NCBI RefSeq assembly: GCF_000764305.2
Contig: NW_025947706.1
Coordinates: 102,854-166,853, forward strand
Length of the DNA: 64,000 nt
Reading direction: 5' to 3'
Source of the DNA: Hyalella azteca
Taxonomy: Eukaryota > Arthropoda > Malacostraca > Amphipoda > Hyalellidae
The notes under the pieces are model-generated. The model ran no database searches, had not been told where the DNA came from, and saw nothing but the letters and a program-made list of their open reading frames with translations. Shown in pieces: positions 12,536 through 23,050 of this stretch. Within the stretch, counting starts at the first letter, position 1. Every line of letters starts with the position of its first letter. Position numbers and translations under genes: made by a program.

Positions 12536-13536
12536 ATGATTCATGGAGTTCCACTCTTGCGGTACAACCACCCATTTATAGCAGCAACTGTGCAACTAAC
12601 CAATTATTGGGCGGATGCCATATTTCCCGCTTCGACTAAAGAATCAGAAATAGTTTCCACTTTTTGTTTCATCACGAACGACGTTTCTTTCGGAAGCATA
12701 GTCCCAACTGACTATTGCCAGCACGGTTTTTGCAACGGAACTCACGGCTGTGAGAGACTTTGCCCTGGCGTTCCAACAGCCTCAAGTCCGAGTAATGGAC
12801 TTGGAATCAAAATTCAAATTTCTTCTGCGAAATATGACTTAAGCCGTATAAGTCATCAAAGCAAAATATTTACAAAACTATTCACAGACGAAGAAATATT
12901 ATCTGTGAGTAAAATACTAGTAAAATAATTAAATGCGAGCATTTGAAACAACTTACAGTAATGCGCTAACCTACCCAATCCCAGAATTAAATACTTGATA
13001 CTGAATTTTCTTGTATGATATAAATTAAAATATAAATAAAGTCAATCCTTATATCACTTCATCTGAATAAATTATCTATTTAAAATTGTCTTCTTTTCTC
13101 CCTACAGGAAAACTGCCCATGGCAAGATTTTGAAAACCACATACGTACCACCCTGGAGGATCATTACCACAAGACTGAATGGGACCTTGCAGGGTGTTAC
13201 AAACAGGCGTGCCAGAACTCTCCCAAATCAATTCACCTGTGCTGCTTCTATCCGAAGATACAAATAGATGCACCGAAATTCCGCAATCAACCTCAACAAC
13301 AAGAAATAGATGTACAACCATCTCCCACGATTCGACCAGAGCCAAGAATGATTGGTGATCAGCAAACAAATGGTAATCCATCCCAAAGATTAAGAGACCG
13401 CCAACAACGACCCGAAAGGGGACAGGGATCACGCCAAAAGAGAAGTGATACACCGTCATCTCCTACCAGACACCGCTCCCCACAACCACAAGCGCCACTT
13501 GAAGGAGAAGAAGAGTATGAAGGAGAAGAAGAGTAA
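12536..13536 (+). CDS. two-exon hypothetical protein (candidate host gene)
   Basis: Exon 1 is open to 12,904 and ends TCT|GTGAGT. A 203-bp intron runs from 12,905 to 13,107 and ends CTCCCTACAG. Exon 2 continues in phase 0 from 13,108 to the stop at 13,534-13,536. The joined frame from the ATG at 12,536 gives 265 residues. The frame is open upstream to about 12,458, and an acceptor-like TTCCTAG ends at 12,469, so earlier exons may exist. Exon 1 encodes a cysteine-containing stretch with GFCNGTHGCERLCPG; exon 2 begins with a Cys-containing segment (GCYKQACQNS, HLCCFYP) and ends in a hydrophilic Gln/Arg/Pro-rich tail closing in acidic repeats (GEEEYEGEEE). Paired splice sites and an intact frame set it apart from the broken transposon frames nearby. 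I do not recognise the family and assign no function. Confidence 0.5.
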
Positions 13537-13843
13537 GGCCACAAAATAGAAAAAGTCACCCTCCGCTCCTGATAGATACCATTATCAAAATACACGATTG
13601 CGTCCCATAACAAGCCCGTCCGTGGCAGTGAAGCGCTGCTGGAAGTTTAAAACAATGCCTACTTCAACGACTGAAACTGCCACCATAGACCGCATCAGCT
13701 GATCGCTGCTTCAGCTTGTGCACGCCTGCTAATCTTGACAGCGTTGAAAGACTTGTCCCAAGTTACATAGTCTACATAGAGTGAAAAATATGTACGTATA
13801 ATATACGTACAGTTCTTCAAAATCTGTCGAATTATTAATGAAT

Positions 13844-13849
13844 AATAAA
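13844..13849 (+). promoter_or_regulatory. possible polyadenylation signal
   Basis: AATAAA lies about 310 bp after the stop codon of the candidate gene, in the right orientation to end its transcript. The motif is common by chance in AT-rich DNA. Confidence 0.25.
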
Positions 13850-14208
13850 AATGTTTCTTGACAAAGCACGAATATGATAAATTTCCTTGCAGTTTCTAAA
13901 ATTGATAAATGTGTCAAAGTTAGGAATAACTCTGTCAGAACGCTGGTTCTGTCTCTATCGGATCTAGAGGATCTGGAAATCGATTGAAGAACCTGAGGGG
14001 TTTGGGTTCGTTTATCATTGTCGGAATAACATAATAAATATTCATTGGCCAGGGAAGGATAATGACAAGACGTGTAACTAAGCGTAAGTATTGAAGATAG
14101 GTTCACGGGATACACTAGATAGAAGTTACAGGATCAAAGCACAGTAAGTGCAGTAATTTTGGAGATGAAGTGTAACGACACTGCGTGTTGGTTGCGAATG
14201 CCGGAGTC
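13850..14208. other. no recognisable feature
   Basis: A 128-codon minus-strand frame (13,729-14,115) overlaps here. It shows no domain, signal or compositional hint of a real protein, and I do not annotate it as a gene. Confidence 0.35.
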
Positions 14209-14453
14209 TAAAGGCCCGTTTACACTAGTGGCGACGACATGCGCTCTGAGTCGTTTGCTGCAGTGCCTCACCGCGCACAACCGTTCACACTACTTTTGTA
14301 CTAGGTAGTTTGAGACGGCGCGCTTTGAACACCAGTTGCCACCTAGACGTCAATGAGGATGGATGTAACCGAATTTGAGCTGTGGGCCATTGTTCTCGGG
14401 TGTGCTACCGGTCCATCATTCTTCGCACTATGCCAGTTGTAAACGAGAATTTA
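14209..14453. mobile_element. weak MITE candidate
   Basis: The left end TAAAGGCCCGTTTACACTAG resembles the right end read on the other strand, TAAATTCTCGTTTACAACTG. TA borders both ends. The interior is GC-richer than the surroundings. The match is imperfect and no internal relative was found in the window. Confidence 0.3.
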
Positions 14454-14829
14454 GCATAGGCATCATAATTAGAGAACTAGCACGTTCAAAAAGATACAGT
14501 TTATAAAAATATAGTCTATTCTTAAATAAAAAGTTCCAATATTCGTACCGATATTATATCATCCTTTGAAATCGCTAAACGGTAATGCATAAATTGTCAG
14601 GAGTTGCTACAATCACATAAACTAAACACGTCACGTAAAAATAACTAACATCATTTGCATTTCGATTTTTGTACTCCTTTGACCGAACACTCCCATAGGC
14701 ATTCGTGTTCTCTATAAAGATTAATTAGGCGCTCTACTAGAGAGCGACTACAAACGAGAGTGGTGTTAGTCAACATTTGGTGTGCCGGACCAGCGTACAC
14801 AATCAACCTTACTAGACCACAGACAGCTA

Positions 14830-14935
14830 TTTACTAACTAAGAATGTAAAAGCAAAGAATAGTCCACAAAAATTCATATCTTTATAGAAAACGTTTCGGA
14901 GACCAGCTCCATCGTCAGTTCGTAGAATCTAGAAT
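14830..14935 (-). repeat. dispersed repeat with hammerhead-like core, copy 1
   Basis: Homologous over about 90 bp to 45,129-45,225, same orientation. On the minus strand 14,918 to 14,892 reads CTGACGA, then a short stem (GGAG...CTCC with loop CTGGT), then GAAAC. CTGANGA, stem and GAAA in this order is the core of hammerhead ribozymes, which are known from Penelope-like elements. One unpaired base precedes the stem, and I cannot identify convincing stems I and III, so a functional ribozyme is not shown. It may be a terminal fragment of a PLE. Confidence 0.4.
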
Positions 14936-16519
14936 CACAAATCAGAAGTCACAAATTAATACATTGAAACCATAGAACGAATTGAACGTCTCTGCCTCAT
15001 CACGTCTCTGCCTCATCATCGATACTCCAGCCCCTTCAGCCGCAACCGACGATTAGAAGTTATTAATGTTAGAAGACGGACAAGCTGCTCAGGACAACCT
15101 GCATTACCCGCTGCAATTGCAGCTCTGGCGATCAAGGCGCAGCCGCAGTACACGAGCGCCGACCACGCTTCCCCACTCGGGAGTACAGTCGGAGGCGGCG
15201 GTTGCAGGTATAGCGATGATTACTCAGAACAGACGTTAATTGTACACAGATGTTAATTGTATTCGTACAGTCATCGGAAGAAGTGAAGGATGAATTTTAT
15301 TACGTAATATTAGAAAAATTTTACTAAATCCTATATGGAACAGAATAGGACCGAAATTGTTTAGAGTTTTCTCTGCAAGATGCATTCTATGAATGATTTA
15401 TTTATCATTTGCCTTAAAACAGCGTTCGATAGGAGGTCTACATTATTGAACAATTTTAGTTGAAAATCTAGGGGCCATATTGACGGACTAAGCCATATTT
15501 TGGGCGATATGCAAAGTTTTGCATATATGTTACGCTAGCAGGAAGATAGGATGTACATGGCGCTATATTCCCCAGTGCGCCCCTAGCGGCTGTTCGAAGA
15601 AGTTACGGCAATCGCACGTTCTTGTTAAGGTCGGCGAAAAGAAAATCCTTTAGGATTTCATTGAGGTTTATCTTGGTCTGCCAGCTTTGAGGGGGTGTTA
15701 TATACTAAGATTGCACTAACTGTTCAAAAATAGGGTGGCAGGACTATGTACTGATCGAAAATAACTCAGTTCACCGAGTCATTTTTTTCTTTCTCTATAT
15801 GGCTCGTAGACGCAAGGTACCGCGTGCAAACCAAAATATTGCCCAATAATATTGAGCATTCATGTGAATGTTATCAATATATGGTACAATAATACACGGC
15901 CGCTTGTCTAGACAACCGTTTTCTTACTCAGTCCCACTTATTAGTTTCAATCCATCGTTGCCAACTGGTATATTTCCATACCAGATTTCACAAATTGGTA
16001 TTTTCACAAGATGTCTGGTATGAATATTTTAGTACTGGTATATTTACCTAAATCTGGTATTTTTCTAGCTTAATGCAAATTAACTGCATTAAGTTCCACC
16101 TCTTGAATTTTGAACTTCCCCCAGCATAGGCGTGGATTGTATTGATTATTACCTTTAGAGCGGCGCGACTATAGCTTTCCCACCATATTTGCAATCGCGA
16201 GATTACCGCTTGATGAAAAACTCCAATCTAATTGTTAACATTCAACACGAGTGCTTAGTGCAGTAAGTGCAAGAGAGTGATGATTCTTGATTGATTACTG
16301 ATCACTGCAGTGCTGCTAGCGCTAGGTTTATAAACACAGATCTAGGTTTCTGATCTTCCAGCTAGGTTTCTAATTTACAAACTGATCTGAATCAAAGTTT
16401 TTCGAGAATCATGCACTGAAAGCAAAAGTCAATCAATAATTATTGCCAAAAAGTGGAAATACTACTTGTTATAATTTCTAATACATGTTCGTACAAGTTC
16501 GTACAGTTCGCGTATGTGT
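14936..16519. other. no gene recognised
   Basis: Includes a short direct repeat (CGTCTCTGCCTCATCA twice near 14,988-15,020) and a GC-richer patch at 15,100-15,210. Near 15,965-16,070 the motif CTGGTAT recurs five or so times, possibly the end region of the hAT relic that follows. No coding region supported. Confidence 0.35.
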
Positions 16520-17600
16520 CGGTAAAAAATTAAGTCGAGGCCGTTCAGTTCACTACCCAGTCGAGAGAGCATGTGATTTCAGTTGTATTGGAGCAGTGGG
16601 ATGCTTTGTATCTTTACTTTGAGTTGCGGGCAAAAACTAATAAATTTTATGGAGCTCGTAAAATTTGTGATTTACTAATTAACCGCGACTCGAAACATAT
16701 GCTTAGTTTTGTTCAATATGTTCTGAAGAAAGTTAATGCACTCAACTTTGAATTTCAATCTGAAAATTTTAGGTTGCATGTCCTTCACTCGATGGTATCT
16801 GCTGAATATAAAAATATATTAAGCTTTTTTATTAGGGAAGAATACTTGACAAAATCAAAACTCTATGATGTAGATCCAAGCTATTGCAAACTAATCAAAC
16901 CTCGTGAAGATATATTTCTTAGTGGTAGAACAATGGCAGTGTTAATTGGAGCAAGAGCCCCTGACTAATGATGACATTATCTGAAAATTCAGAAAAGACT
17001 GTTGAACTTCTTGGTATCATTGTGTGTACAAATCAAACACAGATTTTCATTTGATAGAAGCATTATTGCAGAACTTAACATTTATTTTAAACCCACAAGC
17101 TTTGTCTGCAATTATTCACCTTTTTCCGTTGCAACATTAGCGGCACAGTTCAAAAACCTGGAGCCTGAATTAAATGAACTTGACGATGAATACCGAAGCT
17201 TCAAAGTAACCAAGGACTTACACCTCACAGAGAACAGCAGAACTGTCAGCATTCCGGAATTTCGGCATAGCCTTATAGATCCGAAAAAAGTCTTGGCCAA
17301 CTCAAATTAAAAATTTTATCAAAATTTATTACAAATTTGACAGTTCTGCCGCATTCGCCAGCCTTCGTCGAGAGAATTTTCTCTCACGTTAATAGCATGA
17401 GACTTCAAAAAAAAAAAAAAAACTCTCTGAAAGCCACAACTACCCGAGGACGAATTCTTGCTAAACATGTGACGAAACGTGGTCAGTCTTGCAACATAGA
17501 AGCCAGATGGAAAACTGCTACGAGAAATTATATAGAGCCATTTACAGGATATATGAAAGTAGATTATTGGATGCAAGACATGCAGATAAAGCTGTTGTTT
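16520..17600 (+). pseudogene. hAT-family transposase relic 1 (C-terminal half)
   Basis: Three consecutive plus-strand pieces read like the second half of a hAT transposase. Around 16,525-16,560 is a LSRGRSV segment. After a frameshift, 16,573-16,968 contains LEQWDALYLYF and a further 100 residues of the RNase-H-fold region. After a second break, 17,002-17,310 contains IKKR-like and LDDEYRSF segments, and 17,337-17,560 carries the C-terminal dimerisation (hATC) motif LPHSPAFVERIFSHVNSM, whose Glu is the candidate catalytic acid. A 15-A run at about 17,408-17,422 sits within the last piece. Stops and frame changes show it is dead. The N-terminal half and terminal repeats were not found. Confidence 0.8.
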
Positions 17601-17839
17601 ACGAGGGTGATGAGGATGAATGATAATTGTAATATGTTAAATATCTGTCTAAAAAATTTGAAATATGTTATATTTTGATTTATGTTTATCTCTATATATC
17701 CATACATTCCCATGGGAACAACAAGGATTTATTACTATGAATTACATGCTAGGATAATTTTTTTTTTCATTCAATTTCAGGTTTTTCGGGGATATAATCT
17801 AGGTTATGTAAAAATTAATAGTCGCTGGCAGCCGCAGCA

Positions 17840-18490
17840 CTGCTGATGAGTGATGATAAGGCCTTTGACAAGTGAGGTTGGTGAACCAAAATCCCATTCA
17901 ATCAGCTCCCGCTTTCCCATCAGATGGGTTCAAATGTGCAAGTTATTGCAAACCAGTATCGGAAGATTAGGGACATTGATTGGGCAGACTCAACGCTTTT
18001 CAGAAACTCGTCAATTCAAAGGCAGCACCTGAATTCTGGAGTGCCTTTCGAGATTTCACTGATCATGAAGTCATCATCCATTCACGGTAGTCATCAATTC
18101 ATGGAACTGACTTGACTACTGCCTCAGTTGTCTACATTCACCAGTCTCCAATGTCTTCGTGGAGCGAGTGTTTTCACAAGTCACTTATGTGAAAAAACAA
18201 GCAACAAAACGGTATTTCAACTCAGGTACTGGAGACCATTATTCAGACCAAAAGCTATCTGCTCAGCTTCAACAAGTGTAGCCGCAATTGTGTGATTACA
18301 CCCGAAATGTCAGATAAATGCAAATTATACAATGCAGGCATGCACAAAAATAAGGAAGAGGAAGATGACCCGTTTCCGTGGCATGCTCATATTGAGTCGG
18401 AAGAAGTGACACACTGTGATAAGAAGGAAAAGTGTAAATGTAATCAAAAACAGGAAAAGAAAAGTGTCAGAATGTTTCAAACAGAGTGAA
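17840..18490 (+). pseudogene. hAT-family transposase relic 2 (C-terminal fragment)
   Basis: Starting near 17,920 the plus strand encodes a segment with IANQYRKIRDIDW, then, in another frame near 18,150-18,280, VFVERVFSQVTYVKKQ, the hATC dimerisation motif with its conserved Glu. A hydrophilic Lys/Glu-rich tail follows (18,292-18,489). It duplicates the domain already present in relic 1, and the two sequences differ strongly, so these are two different hAT elements and not one long gene. Frames are broken, and no terminal repeats were recognised. Confidence 0.65.
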
Positions 18491-18718
18491 AAAATATAAC
18501 ATGTTCAATTTGGCTAATTATTCGTCAAGCCAGACAAAAGCACAGGAAAAAGAATAAAAAATGACTAATTTTTCTAAACAAGTTGTTTCTGACAAATAGT
18601 TTCATACAATTTGAAGGTATTAATCTGTTTTTTTTTTTTGTAAATTTCGTGTATTTTGAGCTAGGCAATCTGGTATTCTCGAAAAGAAAAAAGTATGCAA
18701 CACTGGGCTTCATTTCAT

Positions 18719-18764
18719 CAGCAGCCGTCGACGCTGCAACACTCGACTGCAGCGTCGACTGCTG
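18719..18764. repeat. GC-rich inverted repeat (hairpin)
   Basis: CAGCAGCCGTCGACGCTGCA at 18,719-18,738 can pair with TGCAGCGTCGACTGCTG at 18,748-18,764 except for one small mismatch or bulge, leaving a 9-nt loop. It stands out in AT-rich surroundings and may be a transposon end. Function unknown. Confidence 0.6.
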
Positions 18765-19531
18765 CAGTTGGGCGACCTGCAGCTCTCAGTTATACATCAT
18801 ACGTTAATTAGGCGTTCGTTTCCGTCAACTAGAAGTGAAGTCTTCACAAGCCTGTATGACGAGTCTTGAAAGATATCTTAGAGAGGAGTGTAGGGACGTG
18901 TAGTGTTGAAGACGCATGCAAGATCACCATGAGGATTCAATTAATTACTATGGTCGGTTAGGGTTGACGCGGTCCAGATTCCAGTTAGCGGCATGTGGTC
19001 GGTGATGACCTGATCAAAGGTTATTTATTGATTGACCAGCAGTTCAGTTTTGATTTTCATAGGCCCTTCATAACCGAAAATAACGACCTCAATTTAGAGA
19101 TTTACACCGATGACGGAGTCTTGCTCATAGTGCTCAAAAACAAGCTTCTTACAATATTGGTGAAGTTAAGGTGGTACAAATCAGTGTTAGATAAGTGTTG
19201 TATATCAAGTTATTATTGTCATGATTCCCTGGCAGTGATCACCAAAGCCATGAATTTTTACTTACATTCACGTTAGGGTGTAAATGACTACAGCTTTAAG
19301 TCACTTCTTAGAATTAATTCGAATTTATCGTCTATATCTTTTTGCCAACAACAACTCAAGTCTTTCATATCATTGACGTTAATTCAGTTAAGCGCAACAG
19401 AACCCTTGTACTTTTCTCCTAGTTTCCTGTTCGCCCTCTTGGCCCCTAACTCCACCCGTTTCTCCGTGGTGGGTTGGGGTTTAAAAACTGTGGTAATATG
19501 CCGGTTGCACTTGTTGCAGGTGGGGTTTGTT
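18765..19531. other. mostly featureless; short minus-strand coding-like tail
   Basis: Nothing certain. On the minus strand, 19,530 to 19,386 is open and reads as a basic peptide beginning CNKCNRHITTVF and ending in a stop, which could be the end of a retroelement frame. The GAGAC-rich sequence just to the right belongs to the next element. Confidence 0.25.
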
Positions 19532-20243
19532 CTAGACTCCTGCGTTTGGCATTTTGTTTATTCCGAGACGAGACGAGACGAGACAGCAGGCTCCGTCCCG
19601 GTTCGCAATAAAAACCGGGACAATTTTCAGCCGTCCGTAGGAATTCCGGGACGATACCGAGACGAGACGAGACATCCCGGTTAAAATAGGCACCTTAAAA
19701 TTTCCCTGAATTTATAGCCATTTTAACGAGACATAATGAGACGAATCAATTATTGATGTTATATAAACTTTGGCTTACCATCATACATTTATACAGAGCT
19801 GGGCAGCGCTACTTTGAAATATAGCGGCCGCTACCGCTACAATGTAGCGGTACGCTCTAAACCGCTACAATGTACGCTCTAAATGTAGCGGGCGCTACCG
19901 CTACCGCTACAATTGCTTAAAGGTAGCGCCGCTACCGCTACCGAATATGTAGCGGCCGCTACATGTAGCGCGCTACTGCCCACCTCTGGTAACAACAAAC
20001 ATGTTGACACTATTAACAGGCTGAGGTTGACAATATTACACCGAAAACACTGTCTCGTCCCGGTTCATAAATAACCGGGACACAAGTTTTAAAGTCCGGG
20101 ACAGAAGTCTTGTCTCGGTTCATACGTTTATTCCGGGACAAATTTTACCCTCTGTCCCGTTATTTTTTTCCCGGAATTTTCTCGTCTCGTTTCGTCTGTC
20201 CCGGTTCATTTCGAGAAAATTATTTCGAGACGCAGGAGTCTAG
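19532..20243. mobile_element. inverted-repeat DNA element (CTAGACTCCTGCG ends)
   Basis: 712 bp starting CTAGACTCCTGCG and ending with the exact inverse CGCAGGAGTCTAG. TTTGTT lies immediately outside both ends (19,526-19,531 and 20,244-20,249), a likely 6-bp target duplication. The interior has repeated GAGAC and CCGGGAC motifs (19,560-19,680, 20,050-20,230) arranged roughly as inverted arms, and no transposase frame. A nested MITE lies at 19,794-19,988. A partial inverted relative occurs at 22,430-22,560. The superfamily is not clear from the ends. Confidence 0.75.
19794..19988. mobile_element. CAGAG-TGGGCAG hAT-type MITE, copy A (nested)
   Basis: Begins CAGAGCTGGGCAGCGCTAC and ends GCGCTACTGCCCACCTCTG. 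The interior is built from GTAGCGG/CCGCTAC words. Other family members are at 39,578-40,679 and 47,374-47,914. No clean 8-bp duplication flanks this copy. The 60 bp to its right (GTAACA...ACCGAAA) is homologous to internal sequence of the longer copies, so the true right boundary may be near 20,050. Confidence 0.7.
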
Positions 20244-20249
20244 TTTGTT

Positions 20250-21260
20250 CCACAGGGCTCCTGGAAGATAAAAAAAATAAACTACCCTTACGTCCGGCGT
20301 ACATCTGAATTGAGGCATTTGGTTGCGTCTGCTTTCGTCCTCTGACTAGCAATGTTACAGGTCATTGAGGTTGCCAACCAGAATTGCTTCACTAAAGTAC
20401 CTGCGTTAGCCTCATGGTTAGGTACCACCTGTGAAATTCTCGCAAGTTCTAGCGTTGTTAGCAGTCTCTTTAATCTGAGATATGAATTTTCTTGTGTATA
20501 GCCACTCGATAAGTCGATTTTCCTTTGCGCTTATTCTTCATTGAGGTTTGCCACGCCTTCTCGAAATATTGTCTTGATCAATGTTCCCACTCTATGGATT
20601 GTTGAATGCGATAGGAACTATATGAGAATGCTGAAGATAGAAATGAGAAGGTGGTCAGAGTCGAGACGGGGCAGCGAGGTCCAGACAGCGTCTAGGGACA
20701 GATGTGAAGTGATGAGGTTGAGGTCAGGTGATGATGTAGCTGCCTGTGACGGGAGTTTGGTGGGAGTGTCTTGATTGAGGAGGGCGAGATGACTGGAGTC
20801 TATTTGGTTGATTAAGGCTTAGCATCGGGCAGGCGCGCGGTCTTCTTGAGCGGCGGATAACCTTGCTTGGTTATGAGCATTGAAATCGCCCATTATGATG
20901 GTCTTATGGACGTCCAGCTCTAGTATAGTAAGGTCAGGGAAGGAAAGAAACCGGGGGGACAGAAGGTGGGTAGGGAGAAAGATGGGATTAAACACTACCA
21001 GGGGAAATGGAGATGCCCTGGTGTTCTGTGGTTGAATTTCCAGGGAACAGGTGGTCAGAAGGGATCGGGGAGTTGGAGACAAAATGGTTCACAAGGAAGC
21101 AAAGACCGCCACCGCCTGCACGAGGACCAATGGGTCTGCCGCGGTGGACCATGGTGTAACCAGAGAAGGTTGGGGGATTTGAGGCCTCGGTCAGCTTGCT
21201 TTCCTGTATGGCTGCAACGAGGATGGAGTTGGTGGATAAGACCGAGCACCCGCAAACGCC
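20250..21260 (-). pseudogene. LINE endonuclease relic
   Basis: Reading the minus strand from about 21,240 downward, fragments of an apurinic-type endonuclease of non-LTR retrotransposons appear: IQESKLTEASNPPTFSGY, then an RAGGGGLCFLV-like segment, then IIMGDFNAHN near 20,900, then SSPDLNLITSHLSL and LDSDHLLISI near 20,640-20,720. GDFNAH and SDH are the family's Asp/Asn and catalytic Asp-His motifs. The frame changes at least twice, so it is dead. The part below about 20,620 should be the linker to the reverse transcriptase but is too degraded to confirm. The element is truncated where the 712-bp DNA element begins. Confidence 0.75.
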
Positions 21261-21706
21261 ACAAGGGTGAGTGATGTCAGGGGTGAGTGATAGTCACGAG
21301 GTCAACTGGGCGGGCTACAGCGGATGACAGGAGGAATTATATGGAGAAGCGACGCCCCGCATCGGGCCGCCGCCAAGCCGAAAATCGGCTGCGGCAGGCC
21401 CTAGTTTTGTGTCCGTGTTTTAACCCCACGGGAGCAACAAGTCGTCCATCCACCAGGAAGAGTTCCGGACATCGGATGAAAAAACGCATGTTTGAACAGC
21501 TTCTGCTCGCAAATGCGACAGAAACAGGCGACAGAAGAAGGGATGACGGTGCAGATCGTAGCAGTTCTGGCGTTTAAAGCTAGCAATTCTCACAGAAACT
21601 TCGTGAGATTAGTCTCTAAATACCTTATCAAGTCTAAATTTAAGACACTAGCAATTGATGCATTTGTTACAAGCTGGTTTAATGAAATATACGAGTTTTC
21701 ATTTAA
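21261..21706. other. GC-rich stretch, probably upstream part of the LINE relic
   Basis: GC content is higher than in the surroundings, and on the minus strand short open frames lead into the endonuclease relic. No domain recognised. It could be the LINE 5' UTR or ORF1 remnant. Confidence 0.3.
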
Positions 21707-21952
21707 TTAGCGCCTCCGTGCCCAATGCGCCCGACTGGCGCGCTCTCGGGGACCCGACAAGCTCTTTGAATGGCAGCCTTTTTACGGGTGGTTAGCATTT
21801 GCGTAGGTAACATACCTGACTTCTATTCCTATGCCAGTCAGGGTGCTCAGGGTAGAGAAAAATTCCATTCTGTGTTGAGGTAAGTAACAAGTAAACCTTA
21901 CGCTCTTCAAAAAGCCTTTCATCTTCACTATCCCAGATATCGTCATCGATAA
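21707..21952 (-). repeat. dispersed coding-like repeat, copy B
   Basis: Inverted relative of 2,455-2,705. The minus strand encodes DDDIWDSEDERLFEE followed by a basic segment in another frame (YLRKC-PPVKRLPF-like). The similarity covers both the acidic and basic parts, with several small indels. Family unknown. Confidence 0.5.
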
Positions 21953-22429
21953 GTTACGAGTCAACTATCTCAACACGATTCGTGCTGTTGCTGACGAATT
22001 GTTGACCGCGATCTAGTTTGTAATTCGCCGCACTCATCCAAGCAAGACGACAGAAAAGAGTGAATGAATATTTTCTTAGGAAGTAGCTGGTGCAAGTTAA
22101 GAGCCGATTCCTTCCTGAACCATAATTGTTAGCTCTTTAAGCCAAATATTGGTAGCGGTTTAAGCTAAATATTTTATGTGTCCAAATCTGTGCATTAACT
22201 ACTTTGAAGAGTTTATCGCTGGCTGTCTGTCTATAGTCGCTTACTTTATATTGGCAAATTTATCCCCGAATCTCCATTTGGTTACTTTATTTTCACGTAA
22301 AGTGATATATATTTGTGCTCTTTATAATACTGGACGTTTGTCAAGATCAGTTTCGTACTCAAAGACCCGCAGGCAGAATACTTGAATTATGATAATGCAG
22401 CATATTTGTCATCAACACTGCATCTCGTA

Positions 22430-22560
22430 ATAATTTTCTCGAAATGAACGGGACGAGAAGAAAATTACCGGAAGAGATTACGGAACAGAGGGTAAAATGT
22501 GTCCCGGAATAAACGTAAAATGTGTCCCGAAAAAAAATTAACCTGGACAAGACTTGCGTG
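22430..22560 (-). repeat. fragment related to the 712-bp inverted-repeat element
   Basis: Contains GAACGGGACGAGAAGAAAAT, GGGTAAAATGTGTCCCGGAA and CTGGACAAGACTTG, which match the inverse of 20,090-20,200. This is a truncated copy with no identifiable ends. Confidence 0.55.
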
Positions 22561-22938
22561 CCGGTAATTATGAAACTATACGAGATCTGAAAACAAAACT
22601 AAACGATTCAGAACGCACAAGTAAGAAATACGAAGTTAACTCTTGAGAGTTGATGGGCAGTTACCAGTCAAGGGCAAATTCGGTGCCATTCGGCTGTCGA
22701 ACTAATTTGGCAGCACAGTCAATCAAGTCTTGATCGATCGACAGAGATTGATGTGGTTCGATCAAGAATATTGATGCAGAATCCTGCTCGATCGACGAAG
22801 GCAAAACCCAATTTGTAGTCGATAATTACAGGGGCAATGTCGCGGGGCGCCGCACCGATTAAAGAGGAGTATTCTAAGACGATTCGGTGAAGATCTTTGA
22901 AGTTTCTGCACCCTATAATTTGTTGAGTCGAATAATCT
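22561..22938. other. no gene; TCGATC-rich segment
   Basis: Several GATCGATCGAC-like words occur at 22,725-22,800 without regular spacing. No coding region recognised. Confidence 0.3.
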
Positions 22939-23050
22939 GCATTGAACGATGTCGTATCTACACTAGCTGAAATAGAATCTGCATTAATCGATGTCGTATC
23001 ATCATTGATCTACGTCGAATGTACATTAATCGATGTCAAATCCATATTAA
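22939..23050. repeat. 42-bp tandem repeat, about 2.7 units
   Basis: Units begin CTGCATTGAACGATGTCG, CTGCATTAATCGATGTCG and GTACATTAATCGATGTC at intervals of about 42 bp. Diverged, non-coding. Confidence 0.65.

Noticed and set aside
13729..14115. 128-codon minus-strand frame downstream of the candidate gene
   Set aside because: No motif or compositional support. It overlaps the likely 3' UTR of the plus-strand gene.
20819..21082. 87-codon minus-strand frame as a host gene
   Set aside because: GDFNAH and the matching downstream SDH motif identify it as part of a LINE endonuclease relic.
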